Source: Conchocele bisecta (lineage: Eukaryota > Mollusca > Bivalvia > Lucinida > Thyasiridae). From it: a stretch of 64,000 bases of DNA. The translations under genes and the position numbers were made by a program. The first letter of the stretch is position 1. Each line of letters opens with the position of its first letter. The notes below the pieces were generated by a model. The model ran no database searches. It had not been told where the DNA came from and was given only the letters and a program-made list of their open reading frames with translations. Shown here in pieces: positions 57,501 through 63,830 of the stretch. The stretch lies in NCBI GenBank assembly GCA_029237695.1, contig CM055271.1:79681488-79745487 (forward strand), read 5' to 3'.

Positions 57501-57952
57501 TATGTTGTCAATTTGAAAAGCTTCATTTCGTTAAGTTGAATGTTGAAAACAACAACACAAGAGAAAAATTATGGCTTCCATGGGAAAATCATTTCCCTGT
57601 TCTACTATATGTGGCAATTAACTAGTTCAACATGAAAGATTATTTGTTTAAAGGTATAAAATATACAGTTTACTATATTTCGACCTACATGCAACAGGTT
57701 TGGTTACGGACTTCGGTTACTCACATTTTTAACGGATCAAATTGTAGCCGTATATACATGTAAACATATCGGAGCGAAATTATTGTAGCTAAACACATAC
57801 CTGATCTTGGGTAGGTACAAATCCAAACGTCATTATCGCGGATTTTCAAATTATTTATTTCCTCCAATTCTGTGCAGAGATCAACAAAACCACCCTCGGT
57901 GATGTTTCGGCGTCCATGGTGTAAACTGCGTTGGTTCTACGTGAGAGGTCAT
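30464..57952 (-). CDS. Cytosolic sulfotransferase gene, seven exons, probably damaged
   Basis: Assembled by eye from seven minus-strand exons: 57952-57801, 52056-51920, 50216-50139, 47158-47035, 33728-33634, 31363-31180 and 30564-30464. Junction phases (1,0,0,1,0,1) agree at every step and the product is about 289 residues, normal for soluble SULTs. These transfer the sulfuryl group of PAPS to hydroxyl or amine acceptors in the cytosol. Family motifs in order: YPRSGTT (5'-phosphosulfate loop), SPRVIKSHL (catalytic His), YVVRNP followed by LSFY (3'-phosphate Arg and Ser), WEHRHDDNVLFLDYE, RKIADFIGKTL, and GGFINNG-SIEGW near the C-terminus. Odd points: the loop Lys is Arg, one extra base shifts exon 1, and exon 4 lacks an AG acceptor. 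Either a recent pseudogene or a gene with assembly errors. The acceptor substrate cannot be predicted. Confidence 0.8.
30565..30775. mobile_element. GTAGCCGATTTCACC-family MITE abutting exon 7
   Basis: Ends CTGTAGCCGAGTTCATCAAC and TTGGTGAAATCGGCTACTG. It has the internal AAAGTACACTTTGAGGGAG motif of the family. The left terminus touches exon 7 of the sulfotransferase. Confidence 0.8.
30791..30955. mobile_element. CAGTGGAACCTCGC MITE
   Basis: CAGTGGAACCTCGCTAACCG at the left and GAGAGGTTCCACTGTA at the right, in intron 6. Confidence 0.7.
31180..31363 (-). CDS. Sulfotransferase exon 6
   Basis: 184 bp, acceptor TTTAAAAG, donor AATG/GTTTGT. Encodes DKTNHIRKIADFIGKTL, then EEDINKIDEHTDIASMRGN and NKKYGGFINN: the conserved C-terminal helices and the loop before the final PAPS contact. 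Phase 0 start and phase 1 end fit the neighbours exactly. Confidence 0.85.
31402..31480. repeat. GC-centred palindrome
   Basis: Arms of GGAACCCACTTTTCCGACG meet with no loop at GACGTCGTC (31441). It lies 40-120 bp upstream of exon 6, in intron 5. Confidence 0.85.
31490..33160. other. Intron 5 of the sulfotransferase, proximal part: repeats
   Basis: Includes a foldback at 31930-32062 (GAAAAAAATATCTGGC against GCCAGATATTTTTCCC), AT-rich unassigned DNA, and a GTAGCCGATTTCACC MITE at 32597-32920 with the same core palindrome as 27398. No coding exon recognised. Confidence 0.5.
33165..33585. mobile_element. MITE with CACGTGGT...ACAACAACAAC ends
   Basis: Left CAAGGTGTATTATCACGTGG, right CCACGTGATCATGCACCTTG. 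Central palindrome ATCGATTTCCGTGTCCTCCG at 33370-33401. Related copy 50585-51324 and fragment 62838-62885. Confidence 0.75.
33634..33728 (-). CDS. Sulfotransferase exon 5
   Basis: 95 bp, acceptor ACTTTGTTTCAG, donor CAG/GTAACA. Encodes FVCPWWLHVLQYWEHRHDDN and VLFLDYEQLVQ, the segment that in SULTs follows the dimer-side loop and carries the W-H-L-YWE-R motif. It joins exon 4 across a split Ala codon (G|CA). Confidence 0.85.
34007..34251. mobile_element. GTTTCACTAAACTTC foldback MITE
   Basis: Left GGTCCGTTTCACTAAACTTC, right AAATTTAGTGAAACGGCCCC, with a palindrome of GCATAGGCTGCATATGCAGC at the centre. Relatives at 56580-56824, 60213-60372, 60371-60550, 61944-62172 and 62525-62675. Confidence 0.8.
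34252..34868. other. Repeat-derived intron DNA
   Basis: Contains a piece of the 4670-4900/19440-19580 family (AAACCAACGAAAACATCGTT, CGATAGGCAATCGTTG). No gene supported; the 75- and 191-codon plus-strand frames here run through repeats. Confidence 0.5.
34870..37140 (+). mobile_element. Composite repeat unit 1: 28-bp subrepeats, GC-rich module, satellite
   Basis: Order: TTGCAATCCAGCGGTCC block with 28-bp subrepeats (34870-35105), AT-rich/TACGGATATGG module (35110-35440), GC-rich module with GTATCACCACCACCACC and a C-run (35440-35672), then 38-bp satellite (35673-37140). The next unit repeats the same order starting at 37146, so this is a higher-order tandem structure. Confidence 0.75.
37146..38515 (+). 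mobile_element. Composite repeat unit 2
   Basis: Same order as unit 1: 28-bp subrepeats (37260-37370), module (37380-37910), satellite (37905-38515). The satellite is shorter and ends with the same GGTGAAATACTACACTCCCG junction as unit 1 (37136/38507), direct evidence that units were copied together. Confidence 0.75.
38516..40245 (+). repeat. Composite repeat unit 3 (truncated head) and long satellite
   Basis: Only 20 bp of the CTCCCGCCTGCGATTC head remain before the GC-rich module (CACCACC run at 38645-38675, C-run at 38701), then about 40 satellite units to 40245. Some pairs of units recur as larger blocks (compare 39230-39330 with 39300-39400). Confidence 0.75.
40634..41153. mobile_element. 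TTAA-bounded MITE
   Basis: TTAAAGGTACATGCCCACTC and GAGTGGGTATGTACCTTTAA. Orthologous in position to 25092-25609. Confidence 0.8.
42360..42875. mobile_element. TTAA-bounded MITE (block B only)
   Basis: TTAAAGGTGCAAGCCCACTC and GGGCATGTACCTTTAA. Block A at 26520-26540 runs straight from TTTTTAACG to CTAGCTCCGC-like text, i.e. the empty site. Confidence 0.75.
44228..44301 (+). ncRNA. tRNA-like sequence in LTR 1
   Basis: D arm GCTC/GAGC, loop GTGGTAA (anticodon GGU), T arm CCCGG-TTCGATT-CCGGG fully paired, consensus box B GGTTCGATTCC. The acceptor stem is only partly paired. Confidence 0.65.
44816..44895 (+). ncRNA. tRNA-like sequence in LTR 2
   Basis: Box B GGTTCGATTCC and the TACGGTAAAC motif remain; box A is disrupted (TTAGCTTGCTCGG). 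Confidence 0.5.
44960..45460. other. AT-rich intron DNA, nothing supported
   Basis: No repeat partner or frame noted in this window. Confidence 0.4.
45486..45704 (+). CDS. Unrecognised ORF
   Basis: From ATG 45486, 72 codons in a stretch without simple repeats, with varied composition (IAHTKKQITNTADFLGSHFE, then DRWDKLLDWNTDTFVNYFDF). The last dozen codons run into the GCGGTC repeat family. I do not recognise it, see no splice sites, and it lies within a sulfotransferase intron on the opposite strand. It could be an exon of a nested gene or a transposon relic. Confidence 0.2.
   Translation: MFHCLSRNNPPIYIAHTKKQITNTADFLGSHFELDRWDKLLDWNTDTFVNYFDFIAALVKQSGPLVLPQSAA
45665..45950 (-). repeat. Diverged inverted copy of the TTGCAATCC/GCGGTC block
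   Basis: Carries GCGGTCATTCTTTCGCA and GCGGTCCGATTGCGGTCC with AATTGCAATTCGC near the end. Related to 21608-21835. Confidence 0.6.
46165..46325. repeat. 160-bp palindrome
   Basis: Arms of about 72 bp (ATATTCATATTTTTTGCAACG, GGTGTGAAATGTCCATATTT) around a CTAACAACGG loop at 46242. In intron 4. Confidence 0.85.
46671..46937. mobile_element. AGACACGCCATG foldback MITE
   Basis: GAGACACGCCATATGAGTTT at the left and CGCATGGCGTGTCTC at the right. Other copies: 59843-60103 (complete), 23025-23215, and half-copies at 12890 and 15110. Confidence 0.8.
47035..47158 (-). CDS. Sulfotransferase exon 4
   Basis: 124 bp, donor AAAG/GTACGT. Encodes IVYVVRNPNACALSFYKLFR and then ESLRDYMELFLNDK, the region with the Arg and Ser that bind the PAPS 3'-phosphate. 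The frame and phase place its first base at 47158, but the two bases before it on the minus strand are TG, not AG, and a foldback repeat starts 10 bp further upstream. Confidence 0.8.
47168..47305. mobile_element. Foldback repeat next to exon 4 acceptor
   Basis: ATCTCAAACTAGTTCCCATT at the left pairs with AACTGGGAACTCGTTTGAGA at the right; the centre is GTGCATAAACTG/GAGGTGCATACAC. It occupies the place expected for the exon 4 branch point and pyrimidine tract. Confidence 0.75.
47462..47640. mobile_element. Foldback MITE
   Basis: AGAGCTCCAGTAAAGGTG and CAACTGGAGCTCTAC ends; inner arms ATGGCAAGTTGGGAGTCC-type text at 47528 and 47567. Confidence 0.75.
47956..49749. mobile_element. 1.8-kb giant foldback built from a GCGACGGAG motif
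   Basis: Ends TATGGTGGCTGATTAGGGAC and its exact complement; both sides carry the 6-bp duplication GAATAC (47950-47955 and 49750-49755). Each arm is about 770 bp of variations on the 9-base GCGACGGAG/GCGACGAAG motif with embedded AAGTTTAAGGACACTAAACT and CGATAATTATCG modules. The centre (48715-48945) is a second inverted repeat (GTTCCGGTCACGCATGCGCA) around about 100 bp of unique AT-rich DNA. The 9-base period gives long open frames in several directions; they are artefacts. It lies in intron 3. Confidence 0.9.
49756..50138. other. Intron 3, no supported gene
   Basis: Contains GAGCCGGCTCGTAACGAGCC (49850-49870), related to 55475-55495. The minus-strand frame 49738-50025 lacks a domain. Confidence 0.4.
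50139..50216 (-). CDS. Sulfotransferase exon 3
   Basis: 78 bp, exactly 26 codons, phase 0 at both ends, acceptor CGGGAG and donor AAAG/GTAGGA. Encodes LASPRVIKSHLHHFLLPGEL then GSGK. The His of KSHL is the family's catalytic base. Confidence 0.85.
50585..51324. mobile_element. ACAACAACAAC MITE with nested inverted repeat
   Basis: Outer ends ATGATCACGTGGTTACAACA and GTAATCACGTGGTCATACAC. Inside, 50990-51250 is a separate foldback (GGAATGAATGGCCTTTTTGTGG against its complement) centred on A/T-runs at 51105-51155. Confidence 0.7.
51703..51785. mobile_element. CAGTGAAACCTCTC MITE, short form
   Basis: CAGTGAAACCTCTCTAAACC and GATTAGAGAGGTTTCGCTG, a nearly perfect 75-bp hairpin. Confidence 0.75.
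51920..52056 (-). CDS. Sulfotransferase exon 2
   Basis: 137 bp, acceptor TGTGCTTCCCAG; I chose donor CCAT/GTACAT because its phase 0 fits exon 3. Encodes TTLTQEIVYLIQTLDFETAR and HVLLQERSPYIDVVD. The family usually has GTTW; here the Trp is Leu. A second donor (GG/GTACCA at 51927) is possible. The plus-strand frames over it are shadows. Confidence 0.8.
52075..52420. repeat. AAT and GAAT simple repeats
   Basis: AAT units at 52075-52155, then GAAT/GGAT units to 52396 with one short interruption (52299-52320). The Ile-His-Ser-Phe frames on the minus strand are artefacts. Confidence 0.95.
52868..53160. repeat. Tandem repeat, about 33-bp unit (TTTGACAGCACTTT)
   Basis: Roughly nine units of GACAGCACTTTAGAATAATT plus TACAACATGCTTT. 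Its right end folds against 53163-53190 (ACGATTCTGAAGTGCTGTCA), so the array is one arm of a foldback. Confidence 0.85.
53230..53970. other. Intron 1, repeats and unassigned DNA
   Basis: 53280-53450 belongs to the AAACCAACGAAAAC/CGATAGGCAA family; 53531-53925 has inverted ends (TAGTTATTTCCCTTTG and its complement). No gene. Confidence 0.5.
53971..54495. mobile_element. Nested MITEs: GCCGACGAACATTTGGC element inside a CAGTGAAACC element
   Basis: The outer element starts ACAGTGAAACCT at 53971 and resumes at about 54350 (GAGCCATAGTTGTGTGCTAT), ending TTTCCACTGTA at 54493. The inner element 53982-54347 is a long foldback with CATCAATAACAAAAAAGTCA and its complement near the ends. The 95-codon plus-strand frame is the inner element's stem. 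Confidence 0.75.
54741..55235. repeat. Cluster of CAGTGGAACCTCTC hairpin MITEs
   Basis: Three short copies in tandem (54741-54815, 54903-54958, 55014-55090) and an end fragment at 55209-55235, in the sulfotransferase's intron 1. Confidence 0.75.
56030..56275. repeat. Cluster of GTAACGCGTTAC palindromes
   Basis: About ten occurrences of AACGCGTTA or close variants in 245 bp (for example 56034, 56121, 56141, 56167, 56186, 56232, 56251 and 56268). They are unevenly spaced, so this is not a simple tandem repeat. Confidence 0.85.
56580..56824. mobile_element. GTTTCACTAAACTTC foldback MITE
   Basis: Left GGGGCGTTTCACTAAACTTC, right GAAGTTTAGTAACACAGCCC. A left-end fragment of another copy lies at 56402-56470. 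Confidence 0.75.
57043..57442. repeat. 33-bp tandem repeat, 12 units
   Basis: Unit: ACCTCTCTTTAATGTAACAC then ATGGAAGACTGAT. Units are nearly identical, implying recent expansion. Because 33 is divisible by three, minus-strand frames stay open (a CYIKERYQSSM repeat); no evidence of expression. Confidence 0.95.
57801..57952 (-). CDS. Sulfotransferase exon 1 with one-base frameshift
   Basis: ATG 57952 gives MTSHVEPTQFTPWTPKHH. After about 57895 the coding text continues one frame over (GFVDLCTELEEINNLKIRD, then NDVWICTYPRSG) to a strong donor (ATCAG/GTATGT). The exon is 152 bp where 151 is needed, so one base is extra, most easily in the GGG at 57893-57895. YPRSG is the start of the PAPS-binding loop, usually YPKSG; the Arg replaces the catalytic Lys. 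Confidence 0.75.
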
Positions 57953-58381
57953 CTCGTCTTGCCACTATGTTCAAGTGTATGGCACAAATGGTTAATCTAC
58001 TTGCAACCATCCAGTCAAACGTATCAGTGATTATGTTGCGTGCCGATAAGGTATGATTGTAAAACTACTACGTTGTTCGTCTTAGAGAGGTTCCAGACGA
58101 GGTGCAACTCAGATGGTGGTAACAACAACGTTACACAGATTAGCAAAACTAGTTTCATTTTAGATTTGTATCGTATTTGTGAACATAAGTGTGCATTTAT
58201 ATGTAAGTCACCTGTAAATTATGGGGAATTGGTGAAATAAATGTTAACGCTAGTTATTTGTAAGTAGTATAATCATGTTTTTATCAATGGCTAACCGTTA
58301 CTAATTTAGTTTATTTAAATTCATTACCTTAGCGAGTATAATGGAAACTTATTTCTAAATGACGTTTAGTATGATAATTTC

Positions 58382-58695
58382 AGTGGCGGATCCAGAATGT
58401 ATGTCTCGAGGGCCGTGAATTTCAAATGAGACACATATGATCGTCAACTTTCATACAATTCAGATTATTTTCTGCATTTTTTCTTATTTCTCATAAAAAG
58501 TATATGTTGCTAGCACTCAGTTGAACCGTCTCGACGAGACGGTTCAACTGAGTGGTAACAATATACACTTTGTGTGAGAAATAAGGAAATTATCGGATCT
58601 TTCCACGTAAAAACTGGGTTAAAATCTAGAATCAAACCAATGTTAGAGGGGGCTTGCGCCGGACACGCCCCCGCCTGGATCCGCACCTGCATTTC
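58382..58695. mobile_element. CAGTGGCGGATCCAG MITE with perfect core palindrome
   Basis: Ends CAGTGGCGGATCCAGAATG and GCCTGGATCCGCACCTG. The core is a perfect palindrome, CACTCAGTTGAACCGTCTCG and its complement, at 58514-58553. Terminal sequences of this form are common in animal hAT-type MITEs. Confidence 0.75.
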
Positions 58696-58844
58696 AAAGC
58701 TGAAACAACACAGACATGTCACAAATTTTCCTTGTAATTGTACAGCGAAACTGCAAAAGTGTGCCAAGCCTAATTATCCCACATTCTTATCACAGTTTCT
58801 GAAATACTGTACTTCAATATAACGCATATTTTTGGGAATGTGAT

Positions 58845-59046
58845 CCACGGGAACGAATTGTTATTTCGTGGGAACGAATTGATAAATTTAGGGAACGAAT
58901 TGTTAATTCGTGGGAACGAATTGATAACTGAGGGAACGAATTGTTAATTCGTGGGAACGAATTGTTAAACTGAGGGAACGAATTGTTATTTCGTGGGAAC
59001 GAATTATCAAAAAAAAGAATTCTAAGTCCCCTGCGGGGCTCCGTAG
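58845..59046. mobile_element. GGGAACGAATT repeat element
   Basis: Seven or more GGGAACGAATTG motifs, alternately followed by TTATTTCGT and GATAA, ending AGTCCCCTGCGGGGCTCC. Shares its end with 22723-22950. Confidence 0.8.
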
Positions 59047-59209
59047 ATTATTGATGCGATCAATAGGCGATCGACTTTGAGAACGGGATCGAGGCGTGTT
59101 TGATTGATTTATGCTGGAGTACTCTATCTGAGCTGGAGAACTCCTGCCTATTTCATGAAACCTGACCAAATTTTACGGCTATATAAATAATACAAAATTT
59201 AAGAATGAG

Positions 59210-59545
59210 CCTACTTTTTATTTCGTGAAATTTGGTCCAATAGTGATTTTATTGCGAAAAAACTATTTCCACATGTTAAATCCCCATAGACGTCGTCTAT
59301 GGGGATTTAACATGTGGAATGTTTTCTAATTTCAGAAATAGTGGACCGATTTTCAAAATGTAACTTTAGTTTTCTTACTTACATCATTTCCAAGCTAACT
59401 AGCTAGATTTCAGAATGAATTTCCAAAATTGTTCGTTTTTCGACTCCTCCTCCAGGTTTTCCACCTCTTTTTCCCCATGTTATATTCCCATAGATAACTC
59501 ATTTTTCGTATTAAAATCAATATTTGACCAAATTTCACGAATTAA
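59210..59545. repeat. Degraded member of the inner foldback MITE family
   Basis: Shares TTTTATTGCGAAAAAACTATT and a palindrome TCCCCATAGACGTCGTCTATGG-like core at 59280-59304 with 53982-54347. No gene in 59050-59840. Confidence 0.55.
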
Positions 59546-59842
59546 AAAGAAGGATCTTTCTTAAATTTTGATACAAATTTTATATTATCAAAAATAAATA
59601 TTGTTTTTGCATTGTTTATATGGCCGCACAATTTGGGCAGATTTCGTGAAACAGACAGTAAGCCGAGCTACAACTGTAGTCTTGTGATCAGGAATGTGGC
59701 TGTGACTGAAGAAATGGGGCTTATGAAATTTGCGAGCAGTGTAAATTGAGATCAGACAGTGCATCCGGATCATAGTCACACATATCACCCAGTGGTCAGA
59801 ACGTGAGGCTGAATAATAATCATCACCCTTGTATCCCACCAT

Positions 59843-60103
59843 ATTTAAGACACGCCATGCGATTTTGTACCTTCTGACAACTTCGTTATTTTATAAAGTA
59901 CATTTACAAAACTTAAACATTTTTTCCATAAATGAAGTCACAAATTGACAAAAAAAATCAGAGAACATATTTCACACGTACTCTAACATTTGTGTCAACT
60001 TCGAAAGTCATTTACGGAAATTATCTCATGTTCTGCAAATATATTTCATGAAATATCGCAGATGTCCGCAGGTACAAACTCGCATGGCGTGTCTCATTTA
60101 CAT
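59843..60103. mobile_element. AGACACGCCATG foldback MITE
   Basis: AAGACACGCCATGCGATTTT and CTCGCATGGCGTGTCTC ends. Full length, about 260 bp. Confidence 0.8.
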
Positions 60104-60212
60104 GTGGTACATACGTTTGCACTATTCATCATCACGATTCCGTGACTGGTCAGCATTCGCTACTGCCATCGCTGTGGCGCGCCGCGGGACAAAGGGAGTT
60201 CTTGGACTTCCT

Positions 60213-60550
60213 GTTCAGGGGCACGTTTCACTAATAAATTAAAATGTTCGTGCAAAGTGCAAATTTAGGATCGTCTTGAAATTTCAATTGATGGATTTAT
60301 AGTTATTGAGCATATGTTACATGTATGTTTAATAAATGAAAATCCAATAATTGAATAGTGAAACGCCCCGTGGGGCCCGTTTCACTAAACTTCATACGAA
60401 TAAAATGTTCGTAAGTGTCAATTTAGGATTGGAAATTTCAATACACGGCTTTACATTTATTGAACATAGGCTGTTAATGTGAAATTTACAGACTCATAAT
60501 GTTGCACTTACGAACATCTTAATCGTACGAAGTTTAGTGAAACGCCTCCC
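60213..60550. mobile_element. Two adjacent GTTTCACTAAACTTC MITEs
   Basis: 60213-60372 and 60371-60550 sit back to back, meeting at GAAACGCCCCGTGGGGCCCG. Confidence 0.75.
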
Positions 60551-60639
60551 ACCCCCTGAATATGTACCTGCTCAGGTAGCACTGGCACACCGCCCAGACA
60601 CGAACATAATTATACATATATATTATGAGGGATTGTAAC

Positions 60640-61157
60640 TACTGTCTGCTCCACGTTTTTATGCCGACGAACGCATTAAATGTAAAGAAATATTTAAACG
60701 TAAGAAAGTTTTCATCAATAACAAAAAAATCACCATCCTCCAAAAAAATATTCCATCAAATATTTATTTTATTGCGAACAAAAGATTTCCCTATGGGAAT
60801 TTATCATGGGGGCTAAATATAGATTTCTTAAAATAATGTTTGAATTTGTGGACCGATGTTCTAAATATAACTTTTGATTTCTTAGGTACATCATTTCCGA
60901 GCTATTACGCCAGGTGTCGGAGTCAATTAAAAAAAAAAATCGTTTATCGACCCTCCTCGTCACTCTTCACCTCCTTTTTGCAATATGTTAAATTCCCAAT
61001 AAAATCATTATTTGATGGAATTTCATCAACTGAAACAAATTGGAGAGGGTGACATTTTTGTTATTGATGAAAAAGTACTTACATTTAAATATTTCTGGAA
61101 TTTAATGTGTTTAATAGCCAAATGTTCGTCGGCAACAAACGTGGAACAGACAGCAGT
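60640..61157. mobile_element. CTGTCTGCTCCACG foldback MITE (GCCGACGAAC family)
   Basis: Left ACTGTCTGCTCCACGTTTTT, right AACAAACGTGGAACAGACAG; the most complete copy of the family that also occurs at 53982-54347 and 12050-12500. Its frames are not genes. Confidence 0.8.
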
Positions 61158-61587
61158 TATTTCCCTTTACAAATCTATGTATAGATATCCGGTCCTATGC
61201 TGTATTTCAGCGTTTATTCCTTACTGAATAGCAAAGAAATAGCGTCTTGAGAACAGAGAAGACCCAGATCAAACTGCACATCATGATATGAAACTATCTG
61301 ATACCACCACGATCACTATCAGTAAAATAAATATTACTATATGATTTTATCTGTTTAGCGGGCACTTGTAATTTTTAGAACTGGTGGAATAGTGACACAA
61401 TTATACAATTATTTAATTCCTGTCAAGAACAGTTTGTGCCTACTGACGTGGGCATATAACTTTAATGGTGTCGTTTGTACATTGTGCTTAGCTTACACTG
61501 ATGCTAGGAGGCGCTTGTGTAATACACTATGCCAAAGCAGTATACTCAGTGACACGAATAAACAAGGCAATAAAACCTTAATTGAAA

Positions 61588-61810
61588 TACAATGAAACCT
61601 CTCTAAACCGGACACCCTGTGAGGTCCCCAGGGTGTCCAGCTTAGAGAGGTTTCACTGTAAATCAGGCATTTGATCATTCCGTGTCATAGTTGTGTGCTA
61701 TGGGATCACTAACATACACTATCACATAAGATAAATGACCAAGCAAACTCATCAAATATAAGATCTCATCTGTTTTCTTGGTGTGCGGTTTAGAGAGGTT
61801 CCACTGTATG
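61588..61810. mobile_element. CAGTGGAACCTCTC MITE
   Basis: AATGAAACCTCTCTAAACCG, an inner hairpin to 61660, and GAGAGGTTCCACTGTA at 61794-61809. Upstream 61300-61465 is the right half of a TTAA MITE. Confidence 0.7.
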
Positions 61811-61943
61811 TACTGTTTTATAGTACATGTAGTCGTGTTTGATCGATGATCATGGATCGCTTGACCGTATCTCGTTTATTTGTTTCATAGCCCATTGGAC
61901 ATTATTGATGTTTTACATATAAATACGTGTATAATGAAACCGC

Positions 61944-62172
61944 ACCAGGGGCCCGTTTTACTAAAATTAGTACGACTAAAATGATCGTAAATGCATTTAG
62001 GATCGTCTGAAAATTTCAATTGATGGATTTATATTTATTGAGCTTATGCAGCATATACTCATTAAATGTAAATCCCATAATATTTTACAAGAAAACATTG
62101 TTAATGTGAAAGATATCATAAGTTTACACTGAAGAACATTTTAGTCGTACAAAGTTAAGTGAAACGACCCCC
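61944..62172. mobile_element. GTTTCACTAAACTTC MITE
   Basis: GGGGCCCGTTTTACTAAAAT and AAGTTAAGTGAAACGACCCC ends. Confidence 0.7.
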
Positions 62173-62244
62173 AGGAATAGATTATGAATACAAGCTTTAA
62201 GATAGAAGATGGAGTTCTTCACGTACAGTTGTGCTAGGACATAG

Positions 62245-62527
62245 CAAACCGGGATAATGACTTAGCAACCAGTGTAGACCCACTCTACGGGATAATGACT
62301 TAGTAATCAGTGTAGACCCATCTACCGGGATAATGGCTTAGCAACCAGTGTAGAGCCACTCTACCGGGATAATGGCTTAGCAACAGTGTAGACCCACTCT
62401 ACCGTGATAATGACTTAGCAACCAGAGTAGATACCCTCTACCGGGATAATGGGGTAGCAACCAGTGTAGACCCACTCTACCGGGATAATGACTTAGCAAC
62501 CAGTGTAGAGCCAGTCTACCGGGATAA
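62245..62527 (+). repeat. 39-bp tandem repeat, about seven units
   Basis: Unit GGGATAATGACTTAGCAACC then AGTGTAGACCCACTCTACC. The AGTGTAGACCCACTCTAC part is itself an imperfect palindrome. It is followed directly by half a GTTTCACTAAACTTC MITE (62528-62675). Confidence 0.9.
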
Positions 62528-62675
62528 TTTAAGGACTATCATAATTTCACAATAACAATATTTTCTTGTAAACAATTATTGGATGTACATTTATTGAGCA
62601 TAGGCTGCACATGCAGCCTATGCTCAATAAATGTAAATCTATCAATTCGTACGAAGTATAGTGAAACGGGCCCTG

Positions 62676-63319
62676 GTGTCTCATATAGCCAATGTGTGGA
62701 TGTTCGCTTCATACACGGTAAATGGCATCTATATTAATAAATCAATCGCAACCTTTATTTTATCATATTTCATTTTCACTATACATTTACTGTAAAAGGA
62801 AAACTGTTGTATTTTTTGTTGTGAAATAGCAATACCAAGGTGCATGATCACGTGCTTACATAAACAACAACAATTATAATTTAATCTTTTCCAGGTTATT
62901 CGGTACACGTGACTGGTTATTTCTCTGCAGATAATTGGGAAGCCTCATTAATGCCAAGCTGGCACCTTTCTTGTATTCCAACAGGATGTGTTGATGTAAA
63001 ACAGATTGGCAGTTGGCAAGTGTGACGAGTACAATACCCAAAAACTGGCGATGATGCATTCCCTGGCTGTATTCTATCAAACATAATGAGAACGTACTGG
63101 CGCAGGAATGTTGCCAATTCTTAGTTTACGACACGTCAAACCCAATTTCCGGGAAAACATAACTATTTCAAGAAAATTACTTTTATTCCTTAGAATCAGG
63201 TGGTTATAAACATAATTGATAATATTTGAAAACTAGTTTTCAGTAGTAATGTACATACATGTATGTACATGTCGATGTGTGTTGTTGTTATTTTGGCTTT
63301 GGAAATCATGGTTCGAGAC
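62676..63319. other. No supported gene
   Basis: 62838-62885 is an end of the ACAACAACAAC MITE. Two overlapping minus-strand frames at 62874-63117 lack a recognisable domain or splice sites. Confidence 0.4.
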
Positions 63320-63562
63320 CAGCAGCCGACTTCACCAACATTTCAAAGTATACTTATCTTGCTTGCTAAGTACACTTTGAGGGAGAAATTTTCAATTACA
63401 GGATAAATTTATTAATTATTATTATAATGAATACTTTTACTGATCAAATATATGTAGTCGTTGGTTATATATGAACTAATGCATTTCGGGAAAAATAAAT
63501 GATTACTCAAAGAATGTTTAGCTAGTTAAGTATGTTTAGCAATTTTCGTGAAGTCGGCTACT
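63320..63562. mobile_element. GTAGCCGATTTCACC-family MITE
   Basis: GCAGCCGACTTCACCAACAT and CGTGAAGTCGGCTACTG ends, with the AGTACACTTTGAGGGAG motif. Confidence 0.75.
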
Positions 63563-63616
63563 GTATTACCATGAGTTGCGCTTGCTTTGCATCAGGACGT
63601 GATTATATTTGCAATT

Positions 63617-63830
63617 ACAGTGGAACCTTTCTAGACCAGACACCAAGATAACATCGGCAATCTTATTTTTTGATGTGTGTCTTGGTCATTTATCTCAGGT
63701 GATAATATTTTTTTTGTGATCGCATGTAGCACACACACTATGGCTCAGAATGATCTAATAACTGATTTACAGTGAAACCTCTCTAAGAGGGACCTCACAG
63801 GGTGTCCGGTTTCGAGAGGTTTCACTATAT
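63617..63830. mobile_element. CAGTGGAACC MITE
   Basis: CAGTGGAACCTTTCTAGACC, inner ACAGTGAAACCTCTCTAAGA at 63771, and GAGAGGTTTCACTATA at the end. 63831-64000 shows nothing supportable. Confidence 0.7.

Noticed and set aside
60100..60242. GC-richer frame near 60150 as an exon
   Set aside because: Both strands open for fewer than 50 codons, no motif, and it is wedged between two MITEs.
62874..63117. Overlapping minus-strand ORFs of 66-68 codons
   Set aside because: No recognisable family, splice signals or compositional support; left uncalled.
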